Assembly (NCBI GenBank): GCA_036490335.1 | Contig: DASXEB010000017.1 | Location: forward strand, 1 to 64,000 | Length of the DNA stretch: 64,000 nucleotides | DNA from: Palsa-1392 sp036490335 | GTDB taxonomy: Bacteria; Verrucomicrobiota; Verrucomicrobiia; Chthoniobacterales; UBA10450 | Reading direction: 5' to 3' | Shown here: positions 16,309-24,911 of the stretch, one piece after another | Layout of the letters: every line of letters starts with the position of its first letter | Numbering within the stretch: position 1 is the stretch's first letter | Position numbers and translations under genes: made by a program | Notes under the pieces: model-generated | What the model saw: the letters and a program-made list of their open reading frames with translations, nothing else | What the model was told of the DNA's origin: nothing | Database searches by the model: none

Positions 16309-19221
16309 ATGGATTCGGTTGAAGCACCGCGCGAGCTCGAGACGAAAACTCTCTCGCCGAAACATTCGTTAGGCGCAGAGGAACTGAGCCCGTTCGTCAG
16401 CCGCCACATCGGCCCTAACGATGACGAAATCGCGCAAATGCTCGCGACGCTCGGCTTCGAAAGCCTCGACGATTTCATCGACGCGACCGTGCCGAAAGAC
16501 ATTCGCCTAACGAATCCGCTCGATCTTCCAGCCGGCAAGTCCGAAGAAGAAGCGCTCGCTGAGCTGCGTGAGCTTTCGCGCAAAAACAAGGTCGGGCGCA
16601 GCTTCATCGGCGCGGGCTATTCCGATTGCGTCGTCCCGCCGGTGATTCAACGGAACATTCTCGAAAACCCCGGTTGGTACACCGCCTACACGCCGTATCA
16701 GGCCGAGGTCGCGCAAGGCCGGCTCGAGGCGCTGATCAATTTCCAGACAATGGTGACCGACCTCACGGCGCTCGACATCGCGAACGCTTCGCTCCTCGAT
16801 GAAGCAACCGCGGCGGCCGAAGCAATGGCGCTCTGCCAAGCCGTCGTCCCTGATCGCGACACGTTTTTCGTTTCCGAAAATTGCCACCCGCAAACCATCG
16901 AAGTCGTACAGACGCGCGCGCGGCCGCTCGGCATCAAGGTCGTCGTCGGCGATCATGAAAATTTTTCGCCCAACGAAAAGACGTTCGGCGTTCTCCTCCA
17001 ATATCCGGCAACGGACGGCGCGATCTACGATTACGAAACATTCGTTAGGCAAGCGCACGAGGCCGGCGCGCTCGCGATCGTCGCCGCCGATATTCTCGCA
17101 CTAACATTGCTCCGTGCGCCGGGCGAATTTGGCGCCGACGTTGCTGTCGGCTCGACCCAGCGCTTTGGCGTTCCGCTGGGCTTTGGCGGCCCGCACGCCG
17201 CTTATTTCGCCACCCGCGATCAATACAAACGCCACATGCCGGGCCGGCTCGTCGGCGTGTCGCACGATGCCGCGGGCAAACCAGCTTACCGCCTCGCGCT
17301 GCAAACGCGCGAGCAGCACATCCGCCGTGACAAGGCCACGAGCAACATCTGCACGGCGCAGGTTCTTCTCGCCGTCATGGCCTCGATGTACGCGGTTTAT
17401 CACGGGCCGGAAGGTTTGAAAAAAATCGCGCTTCGCGTCCACGCGCTCACCTGCCGGCTCGCCGAAGGTCTCGACCGCCTCGGCTACGGCATCGCGCACT
17501 GGGATTTTTTCGACACCATTCGCGTCGATCTCGGGAAAAAAAACAGCGCGGAAATTCTGCGCCGTGCCGCGCGCGAAAATTGCAACCTGCGCGCGTTCGA
17601 TTCACAAAGCGTCGGCATTTCGCTCGACGAGACGAGCACTCCCGACGACGTCGAAACCCTCCTCCGCATCTTTGGCGAAAGCCGCGCCGTTCTTCCGAAC
17701 GCGAGCGCGCCTAACGATCGCAAGTCGAAAATCGAAAATCGAAAATCCAACTTCCTCGCTCATCCGGTTTTCAACACCCATCACAGCGAGACCGAGATGC
17801 TGCGCTACCTCCGCCGGCTTGAAGCGCGCGATCTTTCGCTCTGCCATTCCATGATTCCGCTCGGCTCCTGCACGATGAAGCTGAACGCGACCGCGGAAAT
17901 GTTTCCGGTTTCCTGGCCGGAATTTTCGCGCATGCATCCGTTCGCGCCTAACGACCAGACCGCGGGCTATCGCGAGATGTGCGACCAGCTCGAGAACTGG
18001 CTCGCCGAGATCACCGGTTTCGCGGCCGTTTCGCTGCAACCGAACGCCGGCTCGCAAGGCGAGTACGCGGGCCTGCTCGCGATTCGCGCGTACCACGCAT
18101 CGCGCGACGAAGCGGCGCGAAAAATTTGTCTTATCCCCACTTCGGCACACGGCACTAATCCGGCGAGCGCGGTCATGGCAGGCTTCAAAGTTGTGCCGAT
18201 TCGTTGTCTCGAAGATGGCGACATCGACGTCGCCGATTTGCGCGCGAAAGCCGGCGAGCACGCGCAGGATCTCGCCGCGCTCATGGTCACGTATCCGTCC
18301 ACGCACGGCGTTTTCGAAACCACCATCCGCGAGATTTGCCAGATCGTGCACGAACACGGCGGCCAGGTTTACATGGACGGCGCAAACATGAACGCGCAGG
18401 TCGGGCTCTGCCGTCCCGGCGACATCGGCGCGGATGTTTGCCATCTCAATTTGCACAAAACTTTTTGCATTCCGCACGGTGGCGGCGGCCCCGGCGTCGG
18501 GCCGATCGGCGTGGCGCAACATCTCGTCGAATTTCTTCCCGGCCTGCCGACGCTCGATCGTTCGTTAGGCCCTAACGAATCGCATCCGGTCGCGGCCGCG
18601 CCCTACGGCAGCGCGAGCATCCTCACCATCTCCTGGATGTATATCCGCATGATGGGCGGTGCCGGCCTAACGAAAGCGACCGAGACCGCCATTCTCAACG
18701 CCAACTACATCGCGAAGCGCCTCGACCCGCACTTCCCCGTCCTCTTCAAAGGCCGGCGCGGCCTCGTCGCGCACGAATGCATCCTCGATCTGCGCCCGTG
18801 TAAAAGCGCCGGCGTCGAAGTCGAAGATGTGGCGAAACGTTTGATGGATTACGGCTTTCACGCGCCGACCGTTTCCTGGCCGGTGCCAGGCACGATGATG
18901 ATCGAGCCGACCGAGAGCGAACCGAAAGACGAGCTTGACCGTTTTTGCGACGCCATGATCGCGATCAAAGGCGAGATCGACGCGATCGCAAACGGCGAAT
19001 CCGATCGCAAAAACAATCCGCTCAAGAACGCGCCGCACACCGCCGCGCAGGTCGCGTCCGACACCTGGGACCGCCCTTATTCGCGCGAGCAGGCCGCTTT
19101 TCCCGCGAGCTGGACGCGCGACCAAAAATTCTGGCCAGCGGTCGCGCGCATCGACAGCGTTTACGGCGACCGGAATCTTTTTTGCAGTTGCCCGCCGCCG
19201 GAAGCGTTCGCGGAAGATTAG
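16309..19221 (+). CDS. gcvP: glycine dehydrogenase (decarboxylating), P-protein
   Basis: 970 residues, the full single-chain type. It decarboxylates glycine and passes the aminomethyl group to lipoyl-GcvH. The N-terminus has FVSRHIGPNDDEI and SFIGAGYSDCVVPPVIQRN. The C-terminal half carries SLCHSMIPLGSCTMKLN and the PLP lysine about 717 in NLHKTFCIPHGGGGPG. gcvT and gcvH are not adjacent. Between the halves (about residues 463-482) is an inserted polar stretch, RKSKIENRKSN, encoded by tandem ATCGAAA units. Several copies of the 9-bp word lie in this gene, including a perfect inverted pair at 18561-18579. Confidence 0.96.
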   Translation: MDSVEAPRELETKTLSPKHSLGAEELSPFVSRHIGPNDDEIAQMLATLGFESLDDFIDATVPKDIRLTNPLDLPAGKSEEEALAELRELSRKNKVGRSFIGAGYSDCVVPPVIQRNILENPGWYTAYTPYQAEVAQGRLEALINFQTMVTDLTALDIANASLLDEATAAAEAMALCQAVVPDRDTFFVSENCHPQTIEVVQTRARPLGIKVVVGDHENFSPNEKTFGVLLQYPATDGAIYDYETFVRQAHEAGALAIVAADILALTLLRAPGEFGADVAVGSTQRFGVPLGFGGPHAAYFATRDQYKRHMPGRLVGVSHDAAGKPAYRLALQTREQHIRRDKATSNICTAQVLLAVMASMYAVYHGPEGLKKIALRVHALTCRLAEGLDRLGYGIAHWDFFDTIRVDLGKKNSAEILRRAARENCNLRAFDSQSVGISLDETSTPDDVETLLRIFGESRAVLPNASAPNDRKSKIENRKSNFLAHPVFNTHHSETEMLRYLRRLEARDLSLCHSMIPLGSCTMKLNATAEMFPVSWPEFSRMHPFAPNDQTAGYREMCDQLENWLAEITGFAAVSLQPNAGSQGEYAGLLAIRAYHASRDEAARKICLIPTSAHGTNPASAVMAGFKVVPIRCLEDGDIDVADLRAKAGEHAQDLAALMVTYPSTHGVFETTIREICQIVHEHGGQVYMDGANMNAQVGLCRPGDIGADVCHLNLHKTFCIPHGGGGPGVGPIGVAQHLVEFLPGLPTLDRSLGPNESHPVAAAPYGSASILTISWMYIRMMGGAGLTKATETAILNANYIAKRLDPHFPVLFKGRRGLVAHECILDLRPCKSAGVEVEDVAKRLMDYGFHAPTVSWPVPGTMMIEPTESEPKDELDRFCDAMIAIKGEIDAIANGESDRKNNPLKNAPHTAAQVASDTWDRPYSREQAAFPASWTRDQKFWPAVARIDSVYGDRNLFCSCPPPEAFAED
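18561..18579. repeat. inverted pair of the 9-bp word inside gcvP
   Basis: TTCGTTAGGCCCTAACGAA: two head-to-head copies of the genome word with a one-base centre. It forms a perfect 9-bp-arm palindrome within the coding sequence (SLGPNE). Confidence 0.9.
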
Positions 19222-19225
19222 GTCG

Positions 19226-20014
19226 TTAGGCAAAATGAATTTTGCCTTCGCAATAGGTGACGGCATTTCCCCCGATCCCGACCCGGTCGACGCGATCTTC
19301 GCAGAAAAGTTCCCCGCCGCGCGCTGAAATCTGCCGTGCGAACAACTCCCGTTTGCCGAGACGCGCCGACCAAAAAGGAGTGAGCGTGCAATGCGTCGAA
19401 CCAGTCACCGAATCTTCTGGGATGCCGACGCGCGGTCCAAAACAGCGCGAGACAAAATCGCAATCCCGCCCCGGCGCGGTCGCGACCACGGCCTGAGTCT
19501 CTACTTGCGCGAGGCGCGCGAAATCCGGTCGCAGGGCCGCCACTTCTTCTTCGCCGCGAAAGACCGCGAAAAAATCGCGCTCGCGCCAGACCTCGAGCGG
19601 GGTCGCGCCCAGTCCGTCGATCAATTCGTTAGGCGCACTTGCCTCCCGCGCCGGCCGCGCCGGAAAATCGAGCACGAGCCGCTCGCCTTTTCGCTCGACC
19701 TGCAGCTCGCCGCTGCGCGTCTGGAAACGCACCACATCGCCGGCGTAATTCCAATGCCGAAAAATCACGTGCGCGGACGCAAGCGTGGCGTGACCGCACA
19801 GTTCCACTTCGACCGTCGGCGTCATCCAGCGAAGATCGAAATGCTCTGCGCGCTCGATCAGGAACGCAGTTTCCGCAAGGTTGTTCTCCGCGGCGATCGC
19901 CTGCATTTGCGCATCGGGCAACCAGTCCTTGAGCAGACAAACACCCGCCGGATTGCCGGCGAAAAGACGGTCGGTGAAAGCCGCGACTTCGAAAAAAGGA
20001 ATTGTCATTTTCAA
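19226..20014 (-). CDS. PhzF family isomerase/epimerase
   Basis: 262 residues, PhzF/YddE fold with two mirror-image domains. The N-terminus is PFFEVAAFTDRLFAGNPAGV, followed by the catalytic glutamate region NNLAETAFL. LCGHATLASAHVIF is the conserved GHAT motif, and GIPEDSVTGSTHCTL lies in the C-terminal domain. Family members epimerise or isomerise small carboxylic acids; the substrate here is unknown and no phenazine genes are present. It converges on gcvP, with only four bases between the stops (19221 and 19226). An in-frame ATG two codons in (20008) could be the start. Confidence 0.88.
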   Translation of the reverse strand: MKMTIPFFEVAAFTDRLFAGNPAGVCLLKDWLPDAQMQAIAAENNLAETAFLIERAEHFDLRWMTPTVEVELCGHATLASAHVIFRHWNYAGDVVRFQTRSGELQVERKGERLVLDFPARPAREASAPNELIDGLGATPLEVWRERDFFAVFRGEEEVAALRPDFARLAQVETQAVVATAPGRDCDFVSRCFGPRVGIPEDSVTGSTHCTLTPFWSARLGKRELFARQISARGGELFCEDRVDRVGIGGNAVTYCEGKIHFA

Positions 20015-20097
20015 CTCTCTCCGCGTCTACGCTCAGACGCCAACCGCGGCGCAATCCTGCTCGACCCGGCGCCCGCGATCGGCCAAATTTCGCGCGA

Positions 20098-20649
20098 ATG
20101 ACGAACACAACGTCCAGTCTGACGACGCGACATCTTGCCCGCATCGTCTTCACGACCTTCCTCCTCACCTTCATCGCCTCGCGCATCCTCGTCATTCTCA
20201 TCATGACGCGGCGCATCCCCGATTTGTTTCTGCACACCGGCACCGGCACGCATGTCCACCACCTCAACTACGGAATTTTTCTCCTCTCAACCGTCGGCGG
20301 CCTGCTCGTTTTCATCCAGCAGCCTAACGACCGCATGCGCCGAATTTGCGCGCTCCTCTACGGCTTCGGCATGGCGCTGACCTTCGACGAATTCGGCATG
20401 TGGCTGCACCTCGGCGGGAGCTACTGGCAGCGCGCGAGCTTCGACGCCGTGATTGTTGTCCTGAGCCTTTTCGGCGTCATCGCCTTCGCGCCAAAACTCT
20501 CGCGCATGCGCGCCCATCACTGGGCGACCGGCGCCGTCACGCTCGTCGCGGTCGCGGTTTTCTATGTGATGCTTTTTCAATCGACCAAATATGTCGGCAA
20601 AAAAGTCGGTCCGAAATTATTCGACATCGAACAAGCTGGGCCTCGTTAG
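20098..20649 (+). CDS. integral membrane protein of unknown function
   Basis: 183 residues from ATG 20098, with four predicted membrane helices (about 13-38, 56-75, 84-102 and 142-162). Histidines cluster in the first outside loop (LHTGTGTHVHHLNYGIFLLS), and DEFGMWLHLGGSYW lies before helix four. The His/Glu/Asp residues near the membrane could bind metal or be catalytic, but I recognise no named family. The tail is basic and cytoplasmic. The ORF is open upstream to 20002 without membrane or signal character. Confidence 0.75.
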   Translation: MTNTTSSLTTRHLARIVFTTFLLTFIASRILVILIMTRRIPDLFLHTGTGTHVHHLNYGIFLLSTVGGLLVFIQQPNDRMRRICALLYGFGMALTFDEFGMWLHLGGSYWQRASFDAVIVVLSLFGVIAFAPKLSRMRAHHWATGAVTLVAVAVFYVMLFQSTKYVGKKVGPKLFDIEQAGPR

Positions 20650-20679
20650 GCGCCGGCCGGAGGACGAAACGCGCGCGCT

Positions 20680-21777
20680 GTGCGATTCGTTGACGTGGAT
20701 CAAAACCAAAGCGCCCATCTTTTTTCGCCGCTTCGCCTGCGCGGGGTGGAATTGGGCAACCGCATTGTCGTCTCGCCGATGTGCCAGTATTCGAGCGAGG
20801 ACGGGTTCGCGAGCGACTGGCATCTTGTCCACCTCGGAAGTCGCGCGGTCGGCGGCGCGGCGCTCGTTTTTACCGAAGCCGCCGCGGTTTTGTCGGAAGG
20901 CCGGATTTCGCCTAACGATCTCGGAATTTGGAAGGACGAGCACATCGAGATGCTGGCGCGGATTTTCGCGTTCGTTAGGCGACAAGGCGCGATCGCCGGC
21001 ATGCAGTTGGCGCACGCCGGGCGCAAGGCGAGCACGGCGCGGCCGTGGGAAGGCGGAAAACCGCTGAGCGTCGCGGAAGGTGGCTGGAGTCCAATTTTCG
21101 GCGCGAGCCCGCTGCCTTTCGACGACGACTACCAAACGCCGCAGGAATTAGATCGCGCGGGTCTCGCGCGCATCCGCGATGCGTTCGCGCGCGCGGCGGA
21201 GCGGGCGTTGAAGGCGGGCGCGCAAGTGATCGAAATTCACGCCGCGCACGGCTATCTGCTGCACAGTTTTTTTTCGCCCCTGAGCAACCGGCGCGCGGAC
21301 GAATATGGCGGCTCCTTCGAGAATCGGATCCGTTTTCTTTGCGAGACGGTCACCGCCGTGCGCGCAGTTTTGCCTAACGACACGCCGCTTTTCGTCCGCA
21401 TTTCCTCGACCGATTGGACCGAGGGTGGCTGGAGCAGCGACGACTCGGTCGCGCTCGCGAAAAAATTACAGTCGTTAGGCGTGGACCTGATCGATTGCTC
21501 GAGCGGCGGCAACGTTCCCAACGCGCAAATCCCAACCGGCGCCGGTTACCAACTCCGTTTCGCCGAGCAAATCCGCCGCGAATCCGCGATCGCCACCGCT
21601 ACCGTCGGCATGATCACCGACCCAGCGCAGGCCGACCAAATCATCCGCGTGGGCCAGGCCGATCTGGTTTTGATGGCGCGCGAGTTCTTGCGCCATCCCT
21701 ACTGGCCGCTCAACGCCGCGCGCCCGCTCCATCAGAAAATGAAACCGCCGGCGCAATACGGCCGCGCCTTTCAATGA
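20680..21777 (+). CDS. old yellow enzyme, NADH:flavin oxidoreductase (YqjM-like)
   Basis: 365 residues. An FMN-binding TIM barrel of the OYE family: LFSPLRLRGVELGNRIVVSPM at the N-terminus, with the YqjM-type cysteine in SPMCQYSS. The substrate-binding histidine pair lies in IEIHAAHGYLLHSFFSPLSN. GGSFENRIRF and VGMITDPAQADQII are also present. It reduces activated alkenes with NAD(P)H; the natural substrate is unknown. It lies 30 bp after the membrane protein gene and overlaps the convergent pyrC stop by seven bases. Confidence 0.93.
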   Translation: MRFVDVDQNQSAHLFSPLRLRGVELGNRIVVSPMCQYSSEDGFASDWHLVHLGSRAVGGAALVFTEAAAVLSEGRISPNDLGIWKDEHIEMLARIFAFVRRQGAIAGMQLAHAGRKASTARPWEGGKPLSVAEGGWSPIFGASPLPFDDDYQTPQELDRAGLARIRDAFARAAERALKAGAQVIEIHAAHGYLLHSFFSPLSNRRADEYGGSFENRIRFLCETVTAVRAVLPNDTPLFVRISSTDWTEGGWSSDDSVALAKKLQSLGVDLIDCSSGGNVPNAQIPTGAGYQLRFAEQIRRESAIATATVGMITDPAQADQIIRVGQADLVLMAREFLRHPYWPLNAARPLHQKMKPPAQYGRAFQ

Positions 21778-23042
21778 GATGGCCAGACGGTTTTCCCGCC
21801 GACGATGGTGCGGACGGCGCGGCCTTTGAGTTTCCAGCCGTTGAACGGGGTATTGCGCGAGGCGGATGCGAAGACCTCAGCGTTTACCGTCCATTCGAGA
21901 TCGGGGTCGATCAGGGTGATGTCGGCCGGCGCGCCTAACGACAGCGTGCCGCTCTCCAAGCCTAACAATCGCGCGGGATTGATCGTTAGGCAGGAAATTA
22001 GTCGCGGGAGGCCGATCGTTTTGTGCCGATGCACGAGCAGGTCGAGAAATAATCCAAGCTCCGTTTCCAATCCGATGATGCCAAAAGGCGCAGCGTCGAA
22101 TTCCACTTCCTTCTCGAATTTCGCGTGCGGCGCGTGGTCGCTCGCGAGGATTTCGAGTGTGCCGTCGGCAATTCCTTCGAGGAGCGCGTCGATGTCGCGT
22201 TGCGCGCGCAGCGGTGGATTCATCTTGCAGTTCGTGTCGAAATTTTCGATCGCCGCATCGGTGAGCGCGATGTGGTGCGGGCAAACTTCGCCGCTGATTT
22301 TCACCCCGCGCGCTCGCGCCTCGCGCAAGAGCCGCACGCTCCCCGCCGCGCTGATATGCTGGCAATGAATGCGATGATCGCAGCATTCCGCGAGGAGAAT
22401 GTTGCGCGCGACGATCGCTTCTTCGCCCGCCGCGGGCCAGCCGGGCAGACCAAGCAACGTGCTCCAATGACCTTCGTGCACGACGCCGTTGCCGACGAGA
22501 TTGTAATCCTGGCAGTGATCGAGCAGCGGCAGATCGAACATGCGCGCGTACTCGACCGCGCGGCGCATCAGCTCGTTGTTCTGAATGCAATGGCCGTCAT
22601 CCGTGATCGCGACCACCCCGGCTTGCGCTAGTGAACCGATCGGCGCGAGTTCTTCGCCGGCGAGGTTTTTTGAAATCGCGCCGGTCGGCAGAACGCGCAC
22701 GTCTGCAACCTGCGCGGCGCGATCTTTGATCCACGCAATCGTGCTCGGGCTGTCGGCCGCGGGCGAAGTGTTCGGCATGCAAACGACGGTCGTGAATCCG
22801 CCCGCCGCCGCCGCGCGCGCGCCTGACTCGATCGTTTCTTTCCAGCCAAAACCGGGTTCGCGAAAATGGACGTGGATGTCGATCAATCCCGGACTAACGA
22901 TCAATCCGGTCGCGTCGATTTCGTCGCACTCGTTAGGCCGTTGGTCGCTGATCCGGCCGTCGACAAGCAAGAGATCGGCGATTTCGTCACGGTCATTCGC
23001 CGGATCGATGACGCGGCCGTTGCGAATGAGCGTCGGCGTCAT
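21771..23042 (-). CDS. pyrC: dihydroorotase
   Basis: 423 residues, class I dihydroorotase, forming dihydroorotate from carbamoyl-aspartate in pyrimidine synthesis. Metal ligands lie in GLIDIHVHFREPGF (HxH). FTTVVCMPNTSPAADS, the later histidines in LLDHCQDY and CQHISAAGSVRLL, and the catalytic Asp in ILASDHAPHAKFEK complete the site. The post-carboxylated position appears as an E/D in the family; I did not place it here. The start overlaps the pyrB stop by four bases (ATGA), showing translational coupling. It is the last gene of the pyrR-pyrB-pyrC operon. Confidence 0.95.
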   Translation of the reverse strand: MTPTLIRNGRVIDPANDRDEIADLLLVDGRISDQRPNECDEIDATGLIVSPGLIDIHVHFREPGFGWKETIESGARAAAAGGFTTVVCMPNTSPAADSPSTIAWIKDRAAQVADVRVLPTGAISKNLAGEELAPIGSLAQAGVVAITDDGHCIQNNELMRRAVEYARMFDLPLLDHCQDYNLVGNGVVHEGHWSTLLGLPGWPAAGEEAIVARNILLAECCDHRIHCQHISAAGSVRLLREARARGVKISGEVCPHHIALTDAAIENFDTNCKMNPPLRAQRDIDALLEGIADGTLEILASDHAPHAKFEKEVEFDAAPFGIIGLETELGLFLDLLVHRHKTIGLPRLISCLTINPARLLGLESGTLSLGAPADITLIDPDLEWTVNAEVFASASRNTPFNGWKLKGRAVRTIVGGKTVWPSH

Positions 23043-23971
23043 GATGCGTTCGCTCCGTTGCAGAGATAGAGCACAGCCATGCGCACGGCGAGGCCGTTGG
23101 TCACTTGCTCGAGAATGACGCTGCGCGCGCTGTCGGCCAGTTCGCTGTCAATCTCGACCCCGCGATTGATCGGGCCGGGATGCATGATGAGGCAGTCGGG
23201 CTTCAAGAGTTCGGCGCGGCTTTTCGTTAGGCCAAAAAAACGAATGTATTCGCCGAGCCCAGGGAAATATTCCTTGCGCTGACGTTCATGCTGGATGCGC
23301 AACAGGTTCACCACGTCGACGGTCGGCAGCACCTCGTCGAGCCGGTGGGAGATTCTTACCCCGAGCTCTTCGAACTCGCGCGGGACGAGCGTGCTCGGAC
23401 CGACGAGCGTGATCTGCGCGCCCAGCTTTCGCAGCGCAAAAATATTCGAGCGCGCCACCCGGCTGAACAAAATGTCGCCGATGATCGCGACGTGCAGACC
23501 AGCGATGCGGCCTTTCTTTTCGCGGATGGTGTAGAGGTCGAGCAGGCCCTGGGTCGGATGCTCGTGCGCGCCGTCGCCGGCATTGATCACGCTCGCGCGC
23601 ACCCGCGTCGAGAGAAACTGCGGCGCGCCGGCCGAGCTGTGGCGGAGGACGATGATGTCGGCGTGATTGGCCTCGAGGACTTTCGCGGTGTCCTTGAGCG
23701 TTTCGCCTTTCGTCAGGCTGGACGCGGAGGCGGTGATGTTGACGATGTCGGCGCTGAGACGTTTCGCCGCGAGCTCGAAGGAGGTGCGGGTGCGCGTGCT
23801 CGGCTCGATGAAAAGGTTGACCAAAGTTTTTCCCTGGAGCGCCGGAACCTTTTTGACTTCGCGGGTGCCGACTTGTTTGAAAGCGTCGGCCGTGTCGAGA
23901 ACGAGCGTGAGCTCTTCCGCGGAAAGCTCGCGCAGGCCGAGCAGGTCTTTGCGTGTCCAGGTCGTGTTCAC
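23039..23971 (-). CDS. pyrB: aspartate carbamoyltransferase catalytic subunit
   Basis: 310 residues. It condenses carbamoyl phosphate and aspartate. The carbamoyl-phosphate loop is FIEPSTRTRTSFELAAKRL. HSSAGAPQFLS and GDGAHEHPTQGLLDLYTI are the central conserved blocks, and MHPGPINRGVEID carries the C-terminal HPGPxNRG motif. No regulatory pyrI is next to it, so it is probably the unregulated type or associates with PyrC. It overlaps pyrR and pyrC by four bases on each side. Confidence 0.96.
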   Translation of the reverse strand: MNTTWTRKDLLGLRELSAEELTLVLDTADAFKQVGTREVKKVPALQGKTLVNLFIEPSTRTRTSFELAAKRLSADIVNITASASSLTKGETLKDTAKVLEANHADIIVLRHSSAGAPQFLSTRVRASVINAGDGAHEHPTQGLLDLYTIREKKGRIAGLHVAIIGDILFSRVARSNIFALRKLGAQITLVGPSTLVPREFEELGVRISHRLDEVLPTVDVVNLLRIQHERQRKEYFPGLGEYIRFFGLTKSRAELLKPDCLIMHPGPINRGVEIDSELADSARSVILEQVTNGLAVRMAVLYLCNGANAS

Positions 23972-24543
23972 TTTTCGTTAGGCGCTTTTTCCAGCCAGAC
24001 GGCATCGGGCTCGTTGTCGGTTTCCTGGAGACGCACCCGCACCCTTTCGTTACGCGCGGTGGGGAGATTTTTCCCGACGTAATCGGGCCGGATCGGCAGC
24101 TCGCGATGTCCGCGATCGATCAGGACGGCGAGTTGAATGCAGGCCGGGCGGCCGAAAGAGCCGATCGCGTCGAGCGCGGCGCGGCAGGTGCGGCCAGTGA
24201 ACAAAACATCGTCGACGATGATGACGGTGCGTTCGCCTAACGGCAGCGGCAAACGCGATGGCCTAACGATCGGCAGAGCCGCGCGCTGCCGCACGTCGTC
24301 GCGATGCATCCCGACATCGATGACACCGGTCGCGATCTCGGTTTTCTCGAGCGTGGAAATGTCGGCGGCGATCCGGTTCGCCAGCGCGACTCCGCGCGCC
24401 GGAATGCCGGCGAGGACCAGCGCGCCGAGCTCGCGATTGCGCTCGATGATTTCGTGCGCGATCCGGCGCAAAGCGCGTCGCAACATTTCCGCATCGAAAA
24501 TGCGGACCGACTTTTCGTCAGGCGATTTTTTGTTTTCGGTCAT
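23968..24543 (-). CDS. pyrR: bifunctional pyr operon regulator/uracil phosphoribosyltransferase
   Basis: 191 residues of the type I phosphoribosyltransferase fold. The PRPP motif is TVIIVDDVLFTGRTCRAAL, RPACIQLAVLIDRGHRELPIRPDYVGKN is the PyrR signature (quoted in pieces: DRGHRELPIRPD), and IPARGVALANRIA lies near the N-terminus. In Gram-positives PyrR binds pyr mRNA and causes attenuation. Here it heads a pyrR-pyrB-pyrC operon, so it may regulate it. The 46-bp upstream gap and the region before it show no obvious antiterminator fold, so the mechanism is open. Confidence 0.94.
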   Translation of the reverse strand: MTENKKSPDEKSVRIFDAEMLRRALRRIAHEIIERNRELGALVLAGIPARGVALANRIAADISTLEKTEIATGVIDVGMHRDDVRQRAALPIVRPSRLPLPLGERTVIIVDDVLFTGRTCRAALDAIGSFGRPACIQLAVLIDRGHRELPIRPDYVGKNLPTARNERVRVRLQETDNEPDAVWLEKAPNEK

Positions 24544-24589
24544 TTTCCTTCGCGACCTCGCGGGATCGCCTTAAAGGAAGCGGCGAAGT

Positions 24590-24832
24590 TCAGGCCGGCG
24601 CTTTCGCCGTCCGCGCCTCGCGCATTCTTCGTTCGCGCCAACTGGAGCGGTGTTTCACGATCCAGTCGAGCAAAGCTTTTTCAAATCCGATATCGGCACC
24701 GGCCTTTTCGCTCTCGATCCATTTGTGTTTCAAAACTTCTTCGCGTTCGGCGAGGAACTCCTTGTAGAGGACCGAGTTTTTCAGGAATTGCGAGCCTTCT
24801 TCGCCGGCGGCTCCCTGAGCAGATTCTTTCAT
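24590..24832 (-). CDS. small conserved hypothetical protein
   Basis: About 80 residues from ATG 24832 (the frame is open to 24889). The conserved-looking core is FLKNSVLYKEFLAEREEVLK, then HKWIESEKAGADIGFEKALLDW and IVKHRSSWRERR. It is soluble, helical and rich in Lys, Glu and Trp. The KEFLAEREE...EKAG.DIGFE..L.DW.VKHR pattern resembles small proteins seen in other environmental bacteria with no known function, by recollection only. It sits between mrp and pyrR on the same strand, but 46-80 bp gaps make co-transcription uncertain. Confidence 0.65.
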   Translation of the reverse strand: MKESAQGAAGEEGSQFLKNSVLYKEFLAEREEVLKHKWIESEKAGADIGFEKALLDWIVKHRSSWRERRMREARTAKAPA

Positions 24833-24911
24833 AACATCCGTGCTGTCCTCTAAAGCATTAGACGAACCAGCGAGCCGCCTATTTACCAAACTAACGAACT
24901 CGCTGGCAAGC

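Noticed and set aside
15031..16365. 444-codon minus frame
   Set aside because: Antisense to the threonine dehydratase, whose motifs are complete on the plus strand.
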